Shown here in pieces: positions 1-8,796 of a stretch of DNA of 64,000 nucleotides. The position numbers were made by a program, and so were the translations under genes. The notes under the pieces are model-generated. The model searched no databases and was not told the origin of the DNA. It saw only the letters and a list, made by a program, of their open reading frames with translations. The stretch comes from Mangrovimicrobium sp048323675 (lineage in GTDB: Bacteria; Pseudomonadota; Gammaproteobacteria; Pseudomonadales; Halieaceae). The DNA lies in contig NZ_JBLWFK010000005.1 in assembly GCF_048323675.1 (NCBI RefSeq), forward strand, positions 186,001-250,000, written 5' to 3'. Position 1 is the stretch's first letter. Every line of letters begins with the position of its first letter.

Positions 1-382
1 TCTCGACGTGTAGCCGGAATGTCCGGGCCGCTATCGCTGCGGCCCCTGACTTCCCTGGACAATCCTGCTGCCGGAGTAGCCATGCCTCGCTGCTGCCCCG
101 GGACTCCTGCCAGCCCGGCTGTCATCCGGCACCCGGAAAAACGAAGTTCCATCCACTGTCCGCACAAACAGGTTCCCGGTGATTGCCAGGACCGCCCCTC
201 GTTTCACCGCCTGCCGGCGCAACTCATCGCACTATCCATGCGACTCGTCGCCTGAGCACCGCAACCCGGCGAAACGCCCTGTTTAGGCCGGGCGCTTGCC
301 ACTATCTTTGTCTGCAAGGCTGGTCGGTACGGGATGCCGGCCTCTTAAAAAAGGAAATTCTCTAAAGGTAGGGAGCGGGAAA
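1..382. other. Intergenic stretch with no recognised gene
   Basis: No open frame here resembles a protein I recognise, and the short frames overlap one another on both strands without ribosome binding sites. A perfect 7-bp hairpin (25-31 with 39-45, loop of 7) lies near the left edge. It has no T-tract, so it could be the tail of a terminator for a gene outside the window. The last 40 bases are A-rich and carry the likely ribosome binding region for the following secreted protein. Confidence 0.5.
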
Positions 383-727
383 ATGAAAACGAATTTGCTG
401 AAAAAACTGGTTGGTACTTCGGTTGCACTGCCGGTCCTGGCACTGGCCCTGGCTGGCCCGGTTGCCGCCCTGGATGAAACCACGGTACGGGCGTCCAACG
501 TGCCCTCTGAAAAAGTGAGCTACAAGCGCTCTGAACTGACCACCTCCGAAGGCCGGGCGCGTGTGGAGCAGCGTATCCGCCGCGCCGCGGAAGATGTATG
601 TGGCCATTCCGATTACCGGCGTTCAGGCAGCCTGCATGTGTCGGCAAAGCGTGAGGAATGCTATGACCGCGCAGTGGACGCAGCGATGAGCCAGATTGGC
701 GCTGACCAGGTGGCCACCACCGACTGA
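383..727 (+). CDS. UrcA family secreted small protein
   Basis: A 114-residue protein with a clear N-terminal signal peptide: lysines at the start, a hydrophobic stretch to about residue 28, and a probable cleavage after VAA. The mature part is short and charged. It has two spaced cysteines (one in an EDVCGHS context, one in EECYDRAV), a pattern typical of the UrcA family, whose members are exported proteins of unknown function. The ATG at 383 was preferred to an upstream in-frame start at 296 because only the downstream start puts the signal peptide at the N terminus, and it follows a GGGAGCGGGA purine run. It stands alone, and the neighbouring rmuC is convergent. Family assignment rests on pattern recognition only. 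Confidence 0.7.
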   Translation: MKTNLLKKLVGTSVALPVLALALAGPVAALDETTVRASNVPSEKVSYKRSELTTSEGRARVEQRIRRAAEDVCGHSDYRRSGSLHVSAKREECYDRAVDAAMSQIGADQVATTD

Positions 728-809
728 ACAAGGCAACTCCCGGTTCCTGCAACCCCTGGTGGGAACCGCCCCGGGGCGCTGCTTGCGGAGGCAGCGCCCC
801 ATTTTAGTG

Positions 810-2342
810 TCAGGAATCTGCCTCCACTGACTCGGGGAGTGCGTTTTCCGGCTCTCCGTTATCGGGCGCGCTGGTTTCGCCCTCATTCTCCAGTGGGGCC
901 TCTGGCAGCTCGATGGCCTGCAGACGCTCCACCTCGAAATCCGCGTGCAGCGGGTCGAGTTCCACCATATTCTTGCTCGCCTTGCTGGAGAGCTGCCGGA
1001 AGCGCTCCACCTTGCCGATCAGGCCCTGCTGGCCCGCCAGACCGATGACCGTCTGGTTATAGTGGTTGCTGGCCGTATTCAGGGTTGCCCCGAGCTTCTG
1101 CAGGCGCTCGGCGACCAGGCAGACCTGGTTGTAGATGTCCCCGGCCCGCGCACTGATTTCCCGCGCCTCGCGATTACTCTGGTCGATGCGCCAGAGGTTG
1201 GCGACGGTGCGCAGGATGGGCATCAGGGTGGTGTGCGAGACCATCACCACACCGCGCTGGTAACCGTAGTTGAACAGGTCGCGGTTCATTTTCAGGGCCT
1301 CGATATAGGCGGGCTCAACGGGCATGAACATCAACACGAAATCGGGGCTGACCATACCGGGCAGGTTGGCGTAGTCCTTGGCGTGGAGGTCGTCGATGTG
1401 CCGGCGCACCGCCGCTGCGTGGGCGGCAAGGGCGGTTTCGCGCTCTTCATCGCTGTCTGCGGAAATCGCCCGGTCGTAGTCGATCAGCGAGACCTTGCTG
1501 TCGATGACCAGGCTCTTGTTGTCCGGCAACTTGATTACGAAGTCCGGCATCCGGCGCTTGCCCTGCGCATCGGTGAAGCTCTCCTGCCCGCTGTAGTGGT
1601 CCCCCGGCAGCAGGCCCGCGAGTTCCAGCGTGCGCTCGAGCTGCGCCTCACCCCAGTTGCCGGCGGTTTTCTTGTCGCCCTTGAGCGCTGTGGCCAGGTT
1701 GCTGGCCTGGGTGTTCATGGCCAGCCCCACTTCCAGGACCTTCCTGATCTCGGCTTCGAGGGCGGACTGCCCCTTGACCGACTCGGTATGTACCTGGTTG
1801 ATACGGCTCTGGAACTCGGTGATCTGCTGCTTGAAGGGGCGCAGCAGGAGGTCCAGTGATTCCCGGTTCGAGGCGCTGAGGTTCCTGCCCTTTTCCTCGA
1901 AGATACGGTTGGCCAGCACCTCGAACTCCTGTTTCAGGTTATCGCGGGCTTCCTGCAGCAGCTTTAGCTGCTCTTCGTGGCGCTCGCGCTTTTCTTCCTG
2001 CTGGGTCTGCAGGCGGGTGTGGTCGTTCTGCAGGGACTGGAACCGCTGCCCCAGGCCGGCGAAGTCGGCCTGCAACTGGTTGAGCTGCTGGGCTTTTTCC
2101 TCGAAGCGTTGCGCCAGCTGCTGTTCGCGGGCGTGCAAACCGGCGTAGCGGATTCCCGCCTCGTTAAGCTGCGAATGTAGCAGCTGGGCCTGGGTCTCGT
2201 GGCCCGCGCGCAGCTCGCTCACCGCCCTGCTGCCGCGCAGCGAGGCCCAGAGCAGGCCCAGTGCCAGCCCGAGCAGGCCGGCAACGGTACAGGACAGGGC
2301 CAGCACGTAGTCGGGGTTATCGAAAAACTGTTGTAGTGTCAT
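810..2342 (-). CDS. rmuC: DNA recombination protein RmuC
   Basis: A 510-residue protein. One N-terminal membrane segment (about residues 12-32) is followed by a long Glu/Gln/Arg-rich coiled coil (about 35-160). Then comes the conserved RmuC nuclease-like domain with the family phrases GNWGEAQLE, PDFVIKLPDNKSLVIDSKVSL and FMPVEPAYIEA. The C-terminal 50 residues are acidic and poorly conserved. RmuC limits inversions at short inverted repeats in E. coli, and its catalytic activity is predicted rather than proven. The ATG at 2342 was chosen over a TTG at 2360 because it starts directly before the membrane anchor. It lies 83 bases downstream of glyS on the same strand. The inverted-repeat link is of interest given the palindromic elements elsewhere in this window. 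Confidence 0.93.
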   Translation of the reverse strand: MTLQQFFDNPDYVLALSCTVAGLLGLALGLLWASLRGSRAVSELRAGHETQAQLLHSQLNEAGIRYAGLHAREQQLAQRFEEKAQQLNQLQADFAGLGQRFQSLQNDHTRLQTQQEEKRERHEEQLKLLQEARDNLKQEFEVLANRIFEEKGRNLSASNRESLDLLLRPFKQQITEFQSRINQVHTESVKGQSALEAEIRKVLEVGLAMNTQASNLATALKGDKKTAGNWGEAQLERTLELAGLLPGDHYSGQESFTDAQGKRRMPDFVIKLPDNKSLVIDSKVSLIDYDRAISADSDEERETALAAHAAAVRRHIDDLHAKDYANLPGMVSPDFVLMFMPVEPAYIEALKMNRDLFNYGYQRGVVMVSHTTLMPILRTVANLWRIDQSNREAREISARAGDIYNQVCLVAERLQKLGATLNTASNHYNQTVIGLAGQQGLIGKVERFRQLSSKASKNMVELDPLHADFEVERLQAIELPEAPLENEGETSAPDNGEPENALPESVEADS

Positions 2343-2425
2343 GCCGCCAGTGTAATGCAAACAGGCGCCAAAAGCGGGCTTTTCCCCGCTTTGGCGTCAC
2401 TACCTGTAGCGTTTTCGGGCCGGTT

Positions 2426-4507
2426 TCAGTCCTTGCCGACGACCAACTGGGAGATATCCGCTACCTGCAGGAACTCATCGCGCAATTGCTTGAGCAGGTT
2501 GAGCCGGTTGTGCCGCAGTTGCGGGTCCTCGGCGTTGACCATGACGTCGTCGAAGAAGCGGTCTACCGGTTCGCGCAACTCGGCAAAGGTTGCCAGGGCG
2601 TCGCGATAGTTTTCACTGGCCAGGTGTTCGCCGGCGACCTGCGCCAGCCGGTCGAGAGAATCGGCCAGGTCCTGCTCGGCGGGTTCCTGTAGCAATGCCC
2701 GGTCGACGGCGGCGAAGCTGAACCCCGCCTCGAGTTTGCCGAGAATGTTGGAAACCCGCTTGTTGGCCGCGGCGAGGGCGCCGGCTTCCGGCAGCTGGCT
2801 GAAGGCGTGAACGGCGTAAACCCGGCGCTGGATATCCAGTGGCTTGCTGATATTGCGGGCGGATACGGCGCGGAACACCTCGGCGGGAATCGCCTCGTCC
2901 TCGTACCAGGCGCGGAAGCGCTCCAGCATGTAGTCCAGCACCTGCGCCGCTGTGCCATCGGCGATGACCCCGGCGGGATACTGGTCCACCGCCAGGTCGA
3001 GGCAGTCGCGCAGGTCCAGGTCCAGCGCCCTTTCCACCATGATACGCAGCACGGCCAGGGAGGCGCGACGCAGGGCGAAGGGGTCGCGGGAGCCGCTCGG
3101 CGGCTGGCCGATGCCGAAAATACCGACGATGGTGTCGAGGCGGTCGGCGATACCCAGGGTTGCCGCAACCGCGGCCTCCGGCAGTCGGTCACCGGCAAAG
3201 CGCGGCCAGTACTGCTGCGCCAGCGCCGCGGCGACCTCGGCGGCTTCGCCGTCGTTGCTCGCGTAATAGGAGCCGGCAATACCCTGCATGTCCGGGAACT
3301 CCAGCACCATCTCGGTCACCAGGTCGGTCTTGGCGAGCAGGGCGGCGCGCGCCGCGAGCACGGGGTCGGCACCGATCGCCGGAGCGAGGGCCTCGGCCAG
3401 GGCCTGCACCCGGCGGGTCTTGTCCGCCAGTGTGCCGAGCTGTTGCTGGAAGACGATGGATTCGAGCTTTTCCACGCGGGCCGCGAGCGGCGTCTTGCGG
3501 TCGGTCTCGTAGAAGAACGCGGCGTCGGACAGGCGCGGGCGGATCACCCGCTCGTTGCCGGCGATCACCTGGATCGGGTCCTTGCTTTCGATATTCGACA
3601 CGGTGATGAAATTGGGCATCAGGCGCCCTGCCCCATCGACGACGTGGAAGTACTTCTGGTGTTCCTTCATCGAGGAAATCAAGGCTTCCTGCGGTACTTC
3701 GAGGAAGCGCTCCTCGAAAGAGCCGGTGAGGGCGACAGGCCACTCTACCAGGCCGGTCACCTCGTCCAGCAGGTCCGCATCGATCACCGCGGTGGCCTGC
3801 AGGGCGCTGGCTTCGACTTCCACCTGGTCGCGGATCGAGCGCTGGCGCTCTTCGAAGCTGGCGATAACCTTCGCCGCGGCCAGCTTTGCCGGATACTCCT
3901 CGGGGCGCGCCAGTTCGATGTCGTAGGCGCCGTGGAAGCGGTGACCGCGAGTGCGGTTGCCCGTGGGCAGGTCCAGGACGCGGCCGTGATCGCAATTCTC
4001 TCCCAGCATCGCCACCACCCAGTGTACCGGGCGTACGAATTCTGTCCGGTTGGCACCCCAGCGCATGCGCTTGGGTATCGGCAGTGCAGCGATTGCCTCG
4101 TGGATGATGTCGTTCAGGGCATCGGCGGTCGCGGCGCCGGCCTCGGTGCGGCGCAGGCCGAGTCGCGGGCCCTTGGGGGTGTCGATGATTTCCAGTGCGT
4201 CCGGGTCGATGCCCTGCTTTTTCGCGAAGCCGGCAGCGGCGGGCGCCCAGTTGCCATCGGCATCGCGGGCGCGGTCGGCGGGCGGGCCGAGCAATTCCAC
4301 CTGCTTGTCGGCGCCCTGTAGTTGTACCCCGGCCACCAGCACGGCGAGGCGCCGCGGCGTCGCAAACCACAGCACCTCGCCGTGGCCCAGCTCGCGCTGG
4401 GACAGGCCGTCGACGATACCGTCGCGGAACGCGAGGCCGAGGGACTTCAGGGCCTTTGGCGGTAATTCCTCGGTGCCGAGTTCAACCAGCAGCGTATCCG
4501 TACTCAT
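2426..4507 (-). CDS. glyS: Glycine--tRNA ligase beta subunit
   Basis: A 693-residue beta subunit of the bacterial alpha2beta2-type glycyl-tRNA synthetase, which charges tRNA-Gly in the cytosol together with GlyQ. The N terminus (LLVELGTEELPPKALK) is the family signature, and the length fits the roughly 690 residues usual for the family. The C-terminal part is the helical DALR-type anticodon-binding region. Its start codon overlaps the glyQ stop in an ATGA arrangement, so the two chains are translationally coupled, as expected for subunits needed in equal amounts. No disruption is seen along the frame. Confidence 0.97.
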   Translation of the reverse strand: MSTDTLLVELGTEELPPKALKSLGLAFRDGIVDGLSQRELGHGEVLWFATPRRLAVLVAGVQLQGADKQVELLGPPADRARDADGNWAPAAAGFAKKQGIDPDALEIIDTPKGPRLGLRRTEAGAATADALNDIIHEAIAALPIPKRMRWGANRTEFVRPVHWVVAMLGENCDHGRVLDLPTGNRTRGHRFHGAYDIELARPEEYPAKLAAAKVIASFEERQRSIRDQVEVEASALQATAVIDADLLDEVTGLVEWPVALTGSFEERFLEVPQEALISSMKEHQKYFHVVDGAGRLMPNFITVSNIESKDPIQVIAGNERVIRPRLSDAAFFYETDRKTPLAARVEKLESIVFQQQLGTLADKTRRVQALAEALAPAIGADPVLAARAALLAKTDLVTEMVLEFPDMQGIAGSYYASNDGEAAEVAAALAQQYWPRFAGDRLPEAAVAATLGIADRLDTIVGIFGIGQPPSGSRDPFALRRASLAVLRIMVERALDLDLRDCLDLAVDQYPAGVIADGTAAQVLDYMLERFRAWYEDEAIPAEVFRAVSARNISKPLDIQRRVYAVHAFSQLPEAGALAAANKRVSNILGKLEAGFSFAAVDRALLQEPAEQDLADSLDRLAQVAGEHLASENYRDALATFAELREPVDRFFDDVMVNAEDPQLRHNRLNLLKQLRDEFLQVADISQLVVGKD

Positions 4508-5457
4508 GCCGCGCTCTCCTGTGCCAGCCGTTCGAGGACCTCGCAGCGCAGGCGTTCCTCAGCGAGCGGGAAACCCAGCGCGGCGCGGGCGTCAAAGTAG
4601 GCCTGGGCCACGGCGCGGGCCAGGGTGCGCACCCGCAGGATGAAGCGCTGGCGCTCGGTCACGGAAATCGCGTGCCGGGCGTCCAGCAGGTTGAAACTGT
4701 GGGATGCTTTCATGACCATCTCGTAGGCAGGCAGGGGCAGGCCGGCTTCCACCAGCCGCAGGGCCTCTTTCTCGCACTGGTCGAAAAAGCCGAACAGGTA
4801 GTCGACGTCAGCTTCCTCGAAGTTGTAGCGCGACATTTCCACCTCGTTCTGGTGGAACACGTCGCCGTAGGTGACCTTGCCCGCGGGACCCTCGGCCCAG
4901 ACCAGGTCGTAGATGCTGTCCACACCCTGCAGGTACATGGCGATGCGCTCGATACCGTAGGTGATCTCGCCGGTGACGGGATAGCACTCGAGGCCGCCGG
5001 CCTGCTGGAAATAGGTGAACTGGGTCACTTCCATGCCGTTGAGCCAGACTTCCCAGCCCAGGCCCCAGGCGCCGAGGGTGGGCGATTCCCAGTTGTCCTC
5101 GACAAAGCGCACGTCGTGGACGTCGGTGTCGATGCCCAGCGCAGCCAGTGAATCCAGGTAGAGCTGCTGGAACTCCAGCGGCGAGGGCTTCATGACCACC
5201 TGGAACTGGTAGTAGTGCTGCAGGCGGTTGGGGTTCTCGCCGTAGCGACCGTCGGTGGGCCGGCGGCTGGGCTGCACGTAGGCGGCGTTCCAGCTCTCCG
5301 GACCCACGGCGCGCAGGAAGGTCGCGGGGTGGAAGGTACCGGCGCCCACTTCCATGTCCAGCGGCTGCAGCACGACGCAGCCGCGCTCCGCCCAGAATTG
5401 CTGTAGCCTCAGGATAAGTTCCTGAAATGTCGAAGGTTTACTCTGTATCTCTGCCAA
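4504..5457 (-). CDS. glyQ: Glycine--tRNA ligase alpha subunit
   Basis: A 317-residue class II catalytic alpha subunit of glycyl-tRNA synthetase. The signature GCVVLQPLDMEVGAGTFHP near the N terminus and the PSRRPTDGRYGENPNR stretch that follows form the active-site region of this family. The length is normal. It is the first gene of the glyQ-glyS pair, with a 4-base overlap with glyS. It is divergent from the acyltransferase gene, with 93 bases between the starts that must hold both promoters. No glycine riboswitch fold is recognisable in that short gap. Confidence 0.97.
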   Translation of the reverse strand: MAEIQSKPSTFQELILRLQQFWAERGCVVLQPLDMEVGAGTFHPATFLRAVGPESWNAAYVQPSRRPTDGRYGENPNRLQHYYQFQVVMKPSPLEFQQLYLDSLAALGIDTDVHDVRFVEDNWESPTLGAWGLGWEVWLNGMEVTQFTYFQQAGGLECYPVTGEITYGIERIAMYLQGVDSIYDLVWAEGPAGKVTYGDVFHQNEVEMSRYNFEEADVDYLFGFFDQCEKEALRLVEAGLPLPAYEMVMKASHSFNLLDARHAISVTERQRFILRVRTLARAVAQAYFDARAALGFPLAEERLRCEVLERLAQESAA

Positions 5458-5550
5458 GGGACTGCCCCTGCGGTGGCTGCAAAAAGCCCGGTATTATACA
5501 GGCTCTTTTGTCGGCATAATACGCGCTTTGCCCGAAAGTGACCCCCGCCC

Positions 5551-6444
5551 ATGAACGGCATCAAGGCTGGCCTGGTTAAGCTCATCCTGCGCCTCAGTGC
5601 CCTGCTCCCGCTGCGCTGGGTGCGCGCCCTGGGACGCGCGGCGGGGCGTGTTGCCTGGTGGCTGAACAGCGGCGGTCGCCGCGTCACCCAGCGCAACATC
5701 GACCTCGCCTTTCCCGAAAAAACCCCGGACCAGCGGCGCGAGCTGGCCCGGCGCAGCCTGCAGTCTACCGCTGAGCTGGCTCTGGAAATGGGGCACGTGT
5801 GGCTGCGGTCCTGGAATTATGTGGACGGCCTGATCGAGTCCGTCGAAGGGGCGGAACTGGTGACGCAGGCCCTCGCCGCGGGCCGCGGTGTGGTGGTGCT
5901 CGGGCCGCACATCGGCAACTGGGAAGTGCTCGGCCTGCATCTCGCCACTCTGGGTCCGGCGGTGTCCCTCTATGAACCGCCCCATCTCGCCGGGCTGGAC
6001 GGTATTGTCCGCGCCGCCCGTGAACGCAGTGGCGCCACCCTGGTACCGACCGACAGCCGCGGGCTGGCGACCCTGCTGCGCTGTATCAAGCGGGGCCACA
6101 TCGCCGGAATCCTGCCGGACCAGGTGCCGCGCCATGTCAACGCAGGGGAAAACGTGGCATTCATGGGGGTGCGTTGTTTTACCCCTACCCTGGCCTCGCA
6201 GATGATCCGGCGCAGCGGCGCGGTCGCCCTGTTTGCCATGGCCCTGCGCAGTTCGCGGGGTTTTCGCATCGTCTATTTCCCAGCGGACGACGCAATTTAT
6301 GCGGACGACATCCTGCAGTCGCTGAGCGCGCTGAACCGCGGCGTCGAAACCTGCGTGCGCGCCGCGGAAGATCAGTACCAGTGGGAATACAAACGCTTCA
6401 AGGTGCGCCCGAAAGAAGGACCGGGCGCGTATCATGATCTCTGA
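5551..6444 (+). CDS. LpxL/HtrB-family lysophospholipid (lipid A) acyltransferase
   Basis: A 297-residue inner-membrane acyltransferase of the LpxL/LpxM/HtrB family, which adds a secondary acyl chain to lipid A precursors using acyl-ACP. The N terminus has one hydrophobic anchor. The catalytic HX4(D/E) motif is present as HIGNWE at residues 120-125, followed by a second conserved block (ILPDQVPR). The length matches the family (about 295-310). It is divergent from glyQ and 15 bases upstream of djlA, so the two probably share a transcript. Which secondary position it acylates cannot be read from the sequence, so no symbol is given. Confidence 0.88.
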   Translation: MNGIKAGLVKLILRLSALLPLRWVRALGRAAGRVAWWLNSGGRRVTQRNIDLAFPEKTPDQRRELARRSLQSTAELALEMGHVWLRSWNYVDGLIESVEGAELVTQALAAGRGVVVLGPHIGNWEVLGLHLATLGPAVSLYEPPHLAGLDGIVRAARERSGATLVPTDSRGLATLLRCIKRGHIAGILPDQVPRHVNAGENVAFMGVRCFTPTLASQMIRRSGAVALFAMALRSSRGFRIVYFPADDAIYADDILQSLSALNRGVETCVRAAEDQYQWEYKRFKVRPKEGPGAYHDL

Positions 6445-6459
6445 CAGGTAGCCTTTCCT

Positions 6460-7263
6460 ATGTTGGTTTTCGGCAAAATGATCGGTGGGCTGATCGGCCT
6501 GCTTACCCTCGGTCCCATTGGATTGGTGCTGGGGCTGTTCGTGGGGCACATGTTCGATCGCGCGCTGGCGAGCAATTTCCGTTTCGCCTCGCCGGAGAAC
6601 CTCGCCCGCATCCAGCGTTCCTTCTTTGAAACCACCTTTTTGTTGCTCGGGTACCTGGCCAAGTCCGACGGGCGGATTTCCGAACAGGAAGTTGCGCACA
6701 CCGAGCAGGTCATTAGCAACATGGGCCTGTCCGGCGCCCAGCGCAGCGAGGCGATCGCCCTGTTCAAACGCGGTGCGGCGGCGGAGTTCTATCCACAGGC
6801 GGCGGTGTCGGGCTTTCTCGAGACCTGTGGACGGCAGCCGCAACTGCAGCAGGCGATGCTGCTGTTCCTGGTCGGGCTGGTGCTGGCCGACCACCAGATC
6901 GACCGAGCGGAACACCAGGCACTCACCCGTATCGCGGGGCTGATGGGGTACGGTGAGGCGCAGCTGGAACAACTGTTGCGGATGGCCCAGGCGCAGTCAA
7001 GGTTTCACGGCGGATCGCGGTCGGCAGGCCCCGAGGCGGCGAAGGACCGCTTCGCCGAGGCCTGCACGGCGCTCGGGGTAGACGCCAATGTCGACCAGAA
7101 GACCCTGAAGCGCGCTTACCGCAAGTTGATGAGTGAGAACCACCCGGACAAGCTGATCGCCAAAGGTGTGCCCGAGGACATGATCAAGCTGGCGACCGAG
7201 CGCTCACAGGAAATCCAGTCGGCCTACGAAGTGGTCTGCGAGGGGCGGGGTTTCCGCCACTAG
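6460..7263 (+). CDS. djlA: Co-chaperone DjlA
   Basis: A 267-residue type III DnaJ-like membrane protein. One glycine-rich transmembrane segment (about residues 6-28) is followed by a TerB-like helical domain (about 50-170) and a C-terminal J domain. The HPD tripeptide that stimulates DnaK ATPase is at residues 228-230, and the preceding YRKLMSEN is also typical. The C terminus (QEIQSAYE) matches E. coli DjlA closely. It follows the acyltransferase gene by 15 bases and is convergent with trkH. The GxxxG-rich membrane segment is the known dimerisation element in this family. Confidence 0.94.
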   Translation: MLVFGKMIGGLIGLLTLGPIGLVLGLFVGHMFDRALASNFRFASPENLARIQRSFFETTFLLLGYLAKSDGRISEQEVAHTEQVISNMGLSGAQRSEAIALFKRGAAAEFYPQAAVSGFLETCGRQPQLQQAMLLFLVGLVLADHQIDRAEHQALTRIAGLMGYGEAQLEQLLRMAQAQSRFHGGSRSAGPEAAKDRFAEACTALGVDANVDQKTLKRAYRKLMSENHPDKLIAKGVPEDMIKLATERSQEIQSAYEVVCEGRGFRH

Positions 7264-7334
7264 GCGAACGGCACTCCCCGGGCGGGTTGCACCAGCAGCG
7301 GATAGAGCGCCAATTGCGCTGACCGGTTCTGGTG

Positions 7335-8783
7335 TCAGGTGCGCCAGAACGCCGGGGTAAACAGCACCAGCAGGGTGAAAATCTCCAGCCGGCCGAGCAG
7401 CATGGCAAAACAGAGAATCGCCGTTGTCGGCTCGCTCAGGGCGCCAAACCCGCTTGCCACGCCGCCGATCCCCATGCCCAGGTTGTTGAGGCAGGCCGCC
7501 ACCGCGGAGAACGCAGTGACGAAATCCAGGCCGGTCATCATCAGCAGGAGCAGCAGTACGATATAGATCGTGGTGTAGATGGCGAAAAAGCTCCACACCG
7601 CGCTGACGATACTCGCCTCGACCCGGCGCCGCCCCACCTTCAGCGGGATCACCGCCTGCGGGTGCACCAGCTGCTTCAGTTCGCGCACGCCCTGCTTGGC
7701 GATCAGCATCAGGCGCATCACCTTGATGCCGCCGGCGGTGGAGCCCACGCAGCCGCCCATGCAGGAGAAGAATATAGCCATGATGGGAATGGCGATCGGC
7801 CACACGGCGAGGTTCTCGGTGGAGTAGCCGGTGGTGGTGATAATGGAAATCACCTGGAATACCCCGTGAATAATGCTCTCCTTGTGGCCGTGGGTGTTGG
7901 AATAGATCAGCAGCGCGATGGTGGTGAGGATGCACACGCTGACAGCCGCCAGGTAGAAGCGGGTCTCCGAGTCCTGGCGGTAGACCGACAGTGTGCGGCG
8001 GCGGAAGGCCAGGAAGTGCAGGCCGAAGTTCATGCCCGATACCAGCATGAAGATACTGGAGGCAATCAGGATGGCGTCGCTGTCGAAGAAGCCCAGGCTG
8101 GCGTCGTGGGTGGAGAAACCGCCCAGGGCGATGGTGGAGAAGGCGTGACCGATGGCATCGAAGGCGGACATGCCCAGCACATAGTAGGTGGTGGCGCAGG
8201 CGATGGTCAGGATCACGTAGACCAGGAACATCGCCTTGGCGGTACCGGCGATCCGCGGCGTGAGTTTGTTGTCCTTGGAGGGCCCCGGCGTTTCCGCCTT
8301 GTACAGCTGCATCCCACCGACGCCGAGCATCGGCAGCACCGCTACCGCGACGACGATGATGCCGATCCCGCCCATCCACTGCAGCAGCTGCCGGTAGAAC
8401 AGGATTGAGGGCGCCAGCTGGTCGAGTCCGGTAATCACCGTGCCGCCGCTGGAAGTCAGGCCGGAAATGGACTCGAAGATCGCCTCGGTGGGCGCCAGTT
8501 CGATCCCCTCGGCGAGGGCGAAGGGCAGTGCGCCGAAGATCCCCAGCACCGTCCAGAAGAGCGAGGTGATCAGGAAGCCGTCGCGGATACGCAGTTCCTG
8601 CTCCACCTTGCGCAGCGGCGCCCACATCAGCAGGCCGGAAAAAAAAGTGATGCCGAGGGCAGACAGGAAACCGACGGCGGAGTGATCATCGGCCAGCAGC
8701 GCCATGAACAGCGGCGGCACCATGGTCATGGAGAACACCATCAGCAGTATGCCGAGTACGCGCAGGGTGACGGCAAAATGCAT
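7335..8783 (-). CDS. trkH: Trk potassium uptake system, TrkH membrane subunit
   Basis: A 482-residue polytopic K+ translocating subunit. Selectivity-filter-like loops recur four times, for example SGLTSSGGTVITGLDQL, TIALGGFSTHDAS, TTGYSTENLAVW and CLNNLGMGIGG, as expected for the four-fold pseudo-symmetric TrkH/KtrB superfamily. It is encoded 13 bases downstream of trkA on the same strand. Transporter and regulatory subunit therefore probably form an operon. Length is normal for TrkH (about 480). No break in the frame. Confidence 0.95.
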   Translation of the reverse strand: MHFAVTLRVLGILLMVFSMTMVPPLFMALLADDHSAVGFLSALGITFFSGLLMWAPLRKVEQELRIRDGFLITSLFWTVLGIFGALPFALAEGIELAPTEAIFESISGLTSSGGTVITGLDQLAPSILFYRQLLQWMGGIGIIVVAVAVLPMLGVGGMQLYKAETPGPSKDNKLTPRIAGTAKAMFLVYVILTIACATTYYVLGMSAFDAIGHAFSTIALGGFSTHDASLGFFDSDAILIASSIFMLVSGMNFGLHFLAFRRRTLSVYRQDSETRFYLAAVSVCILTTIALLIYSNTHGHKESIIHGVFQVISIITTTGYSTENLAVWPIAIPIMAIFFSCMGGCVGSTAGGIKVMRLMLIAKQGVRELKQLVHPQAVIPLKVGRRRVEASIVSAVWSFFAIYTTIYIVLLLLLMMTGLDFVTAFSAVAACLNNLGMGIGGVASGFGALSEPTTAILCFAMLLGRLEIFTLLVLFTPAFWRT

Positions 8784-8796
8784 GTGTCGTCAGCTC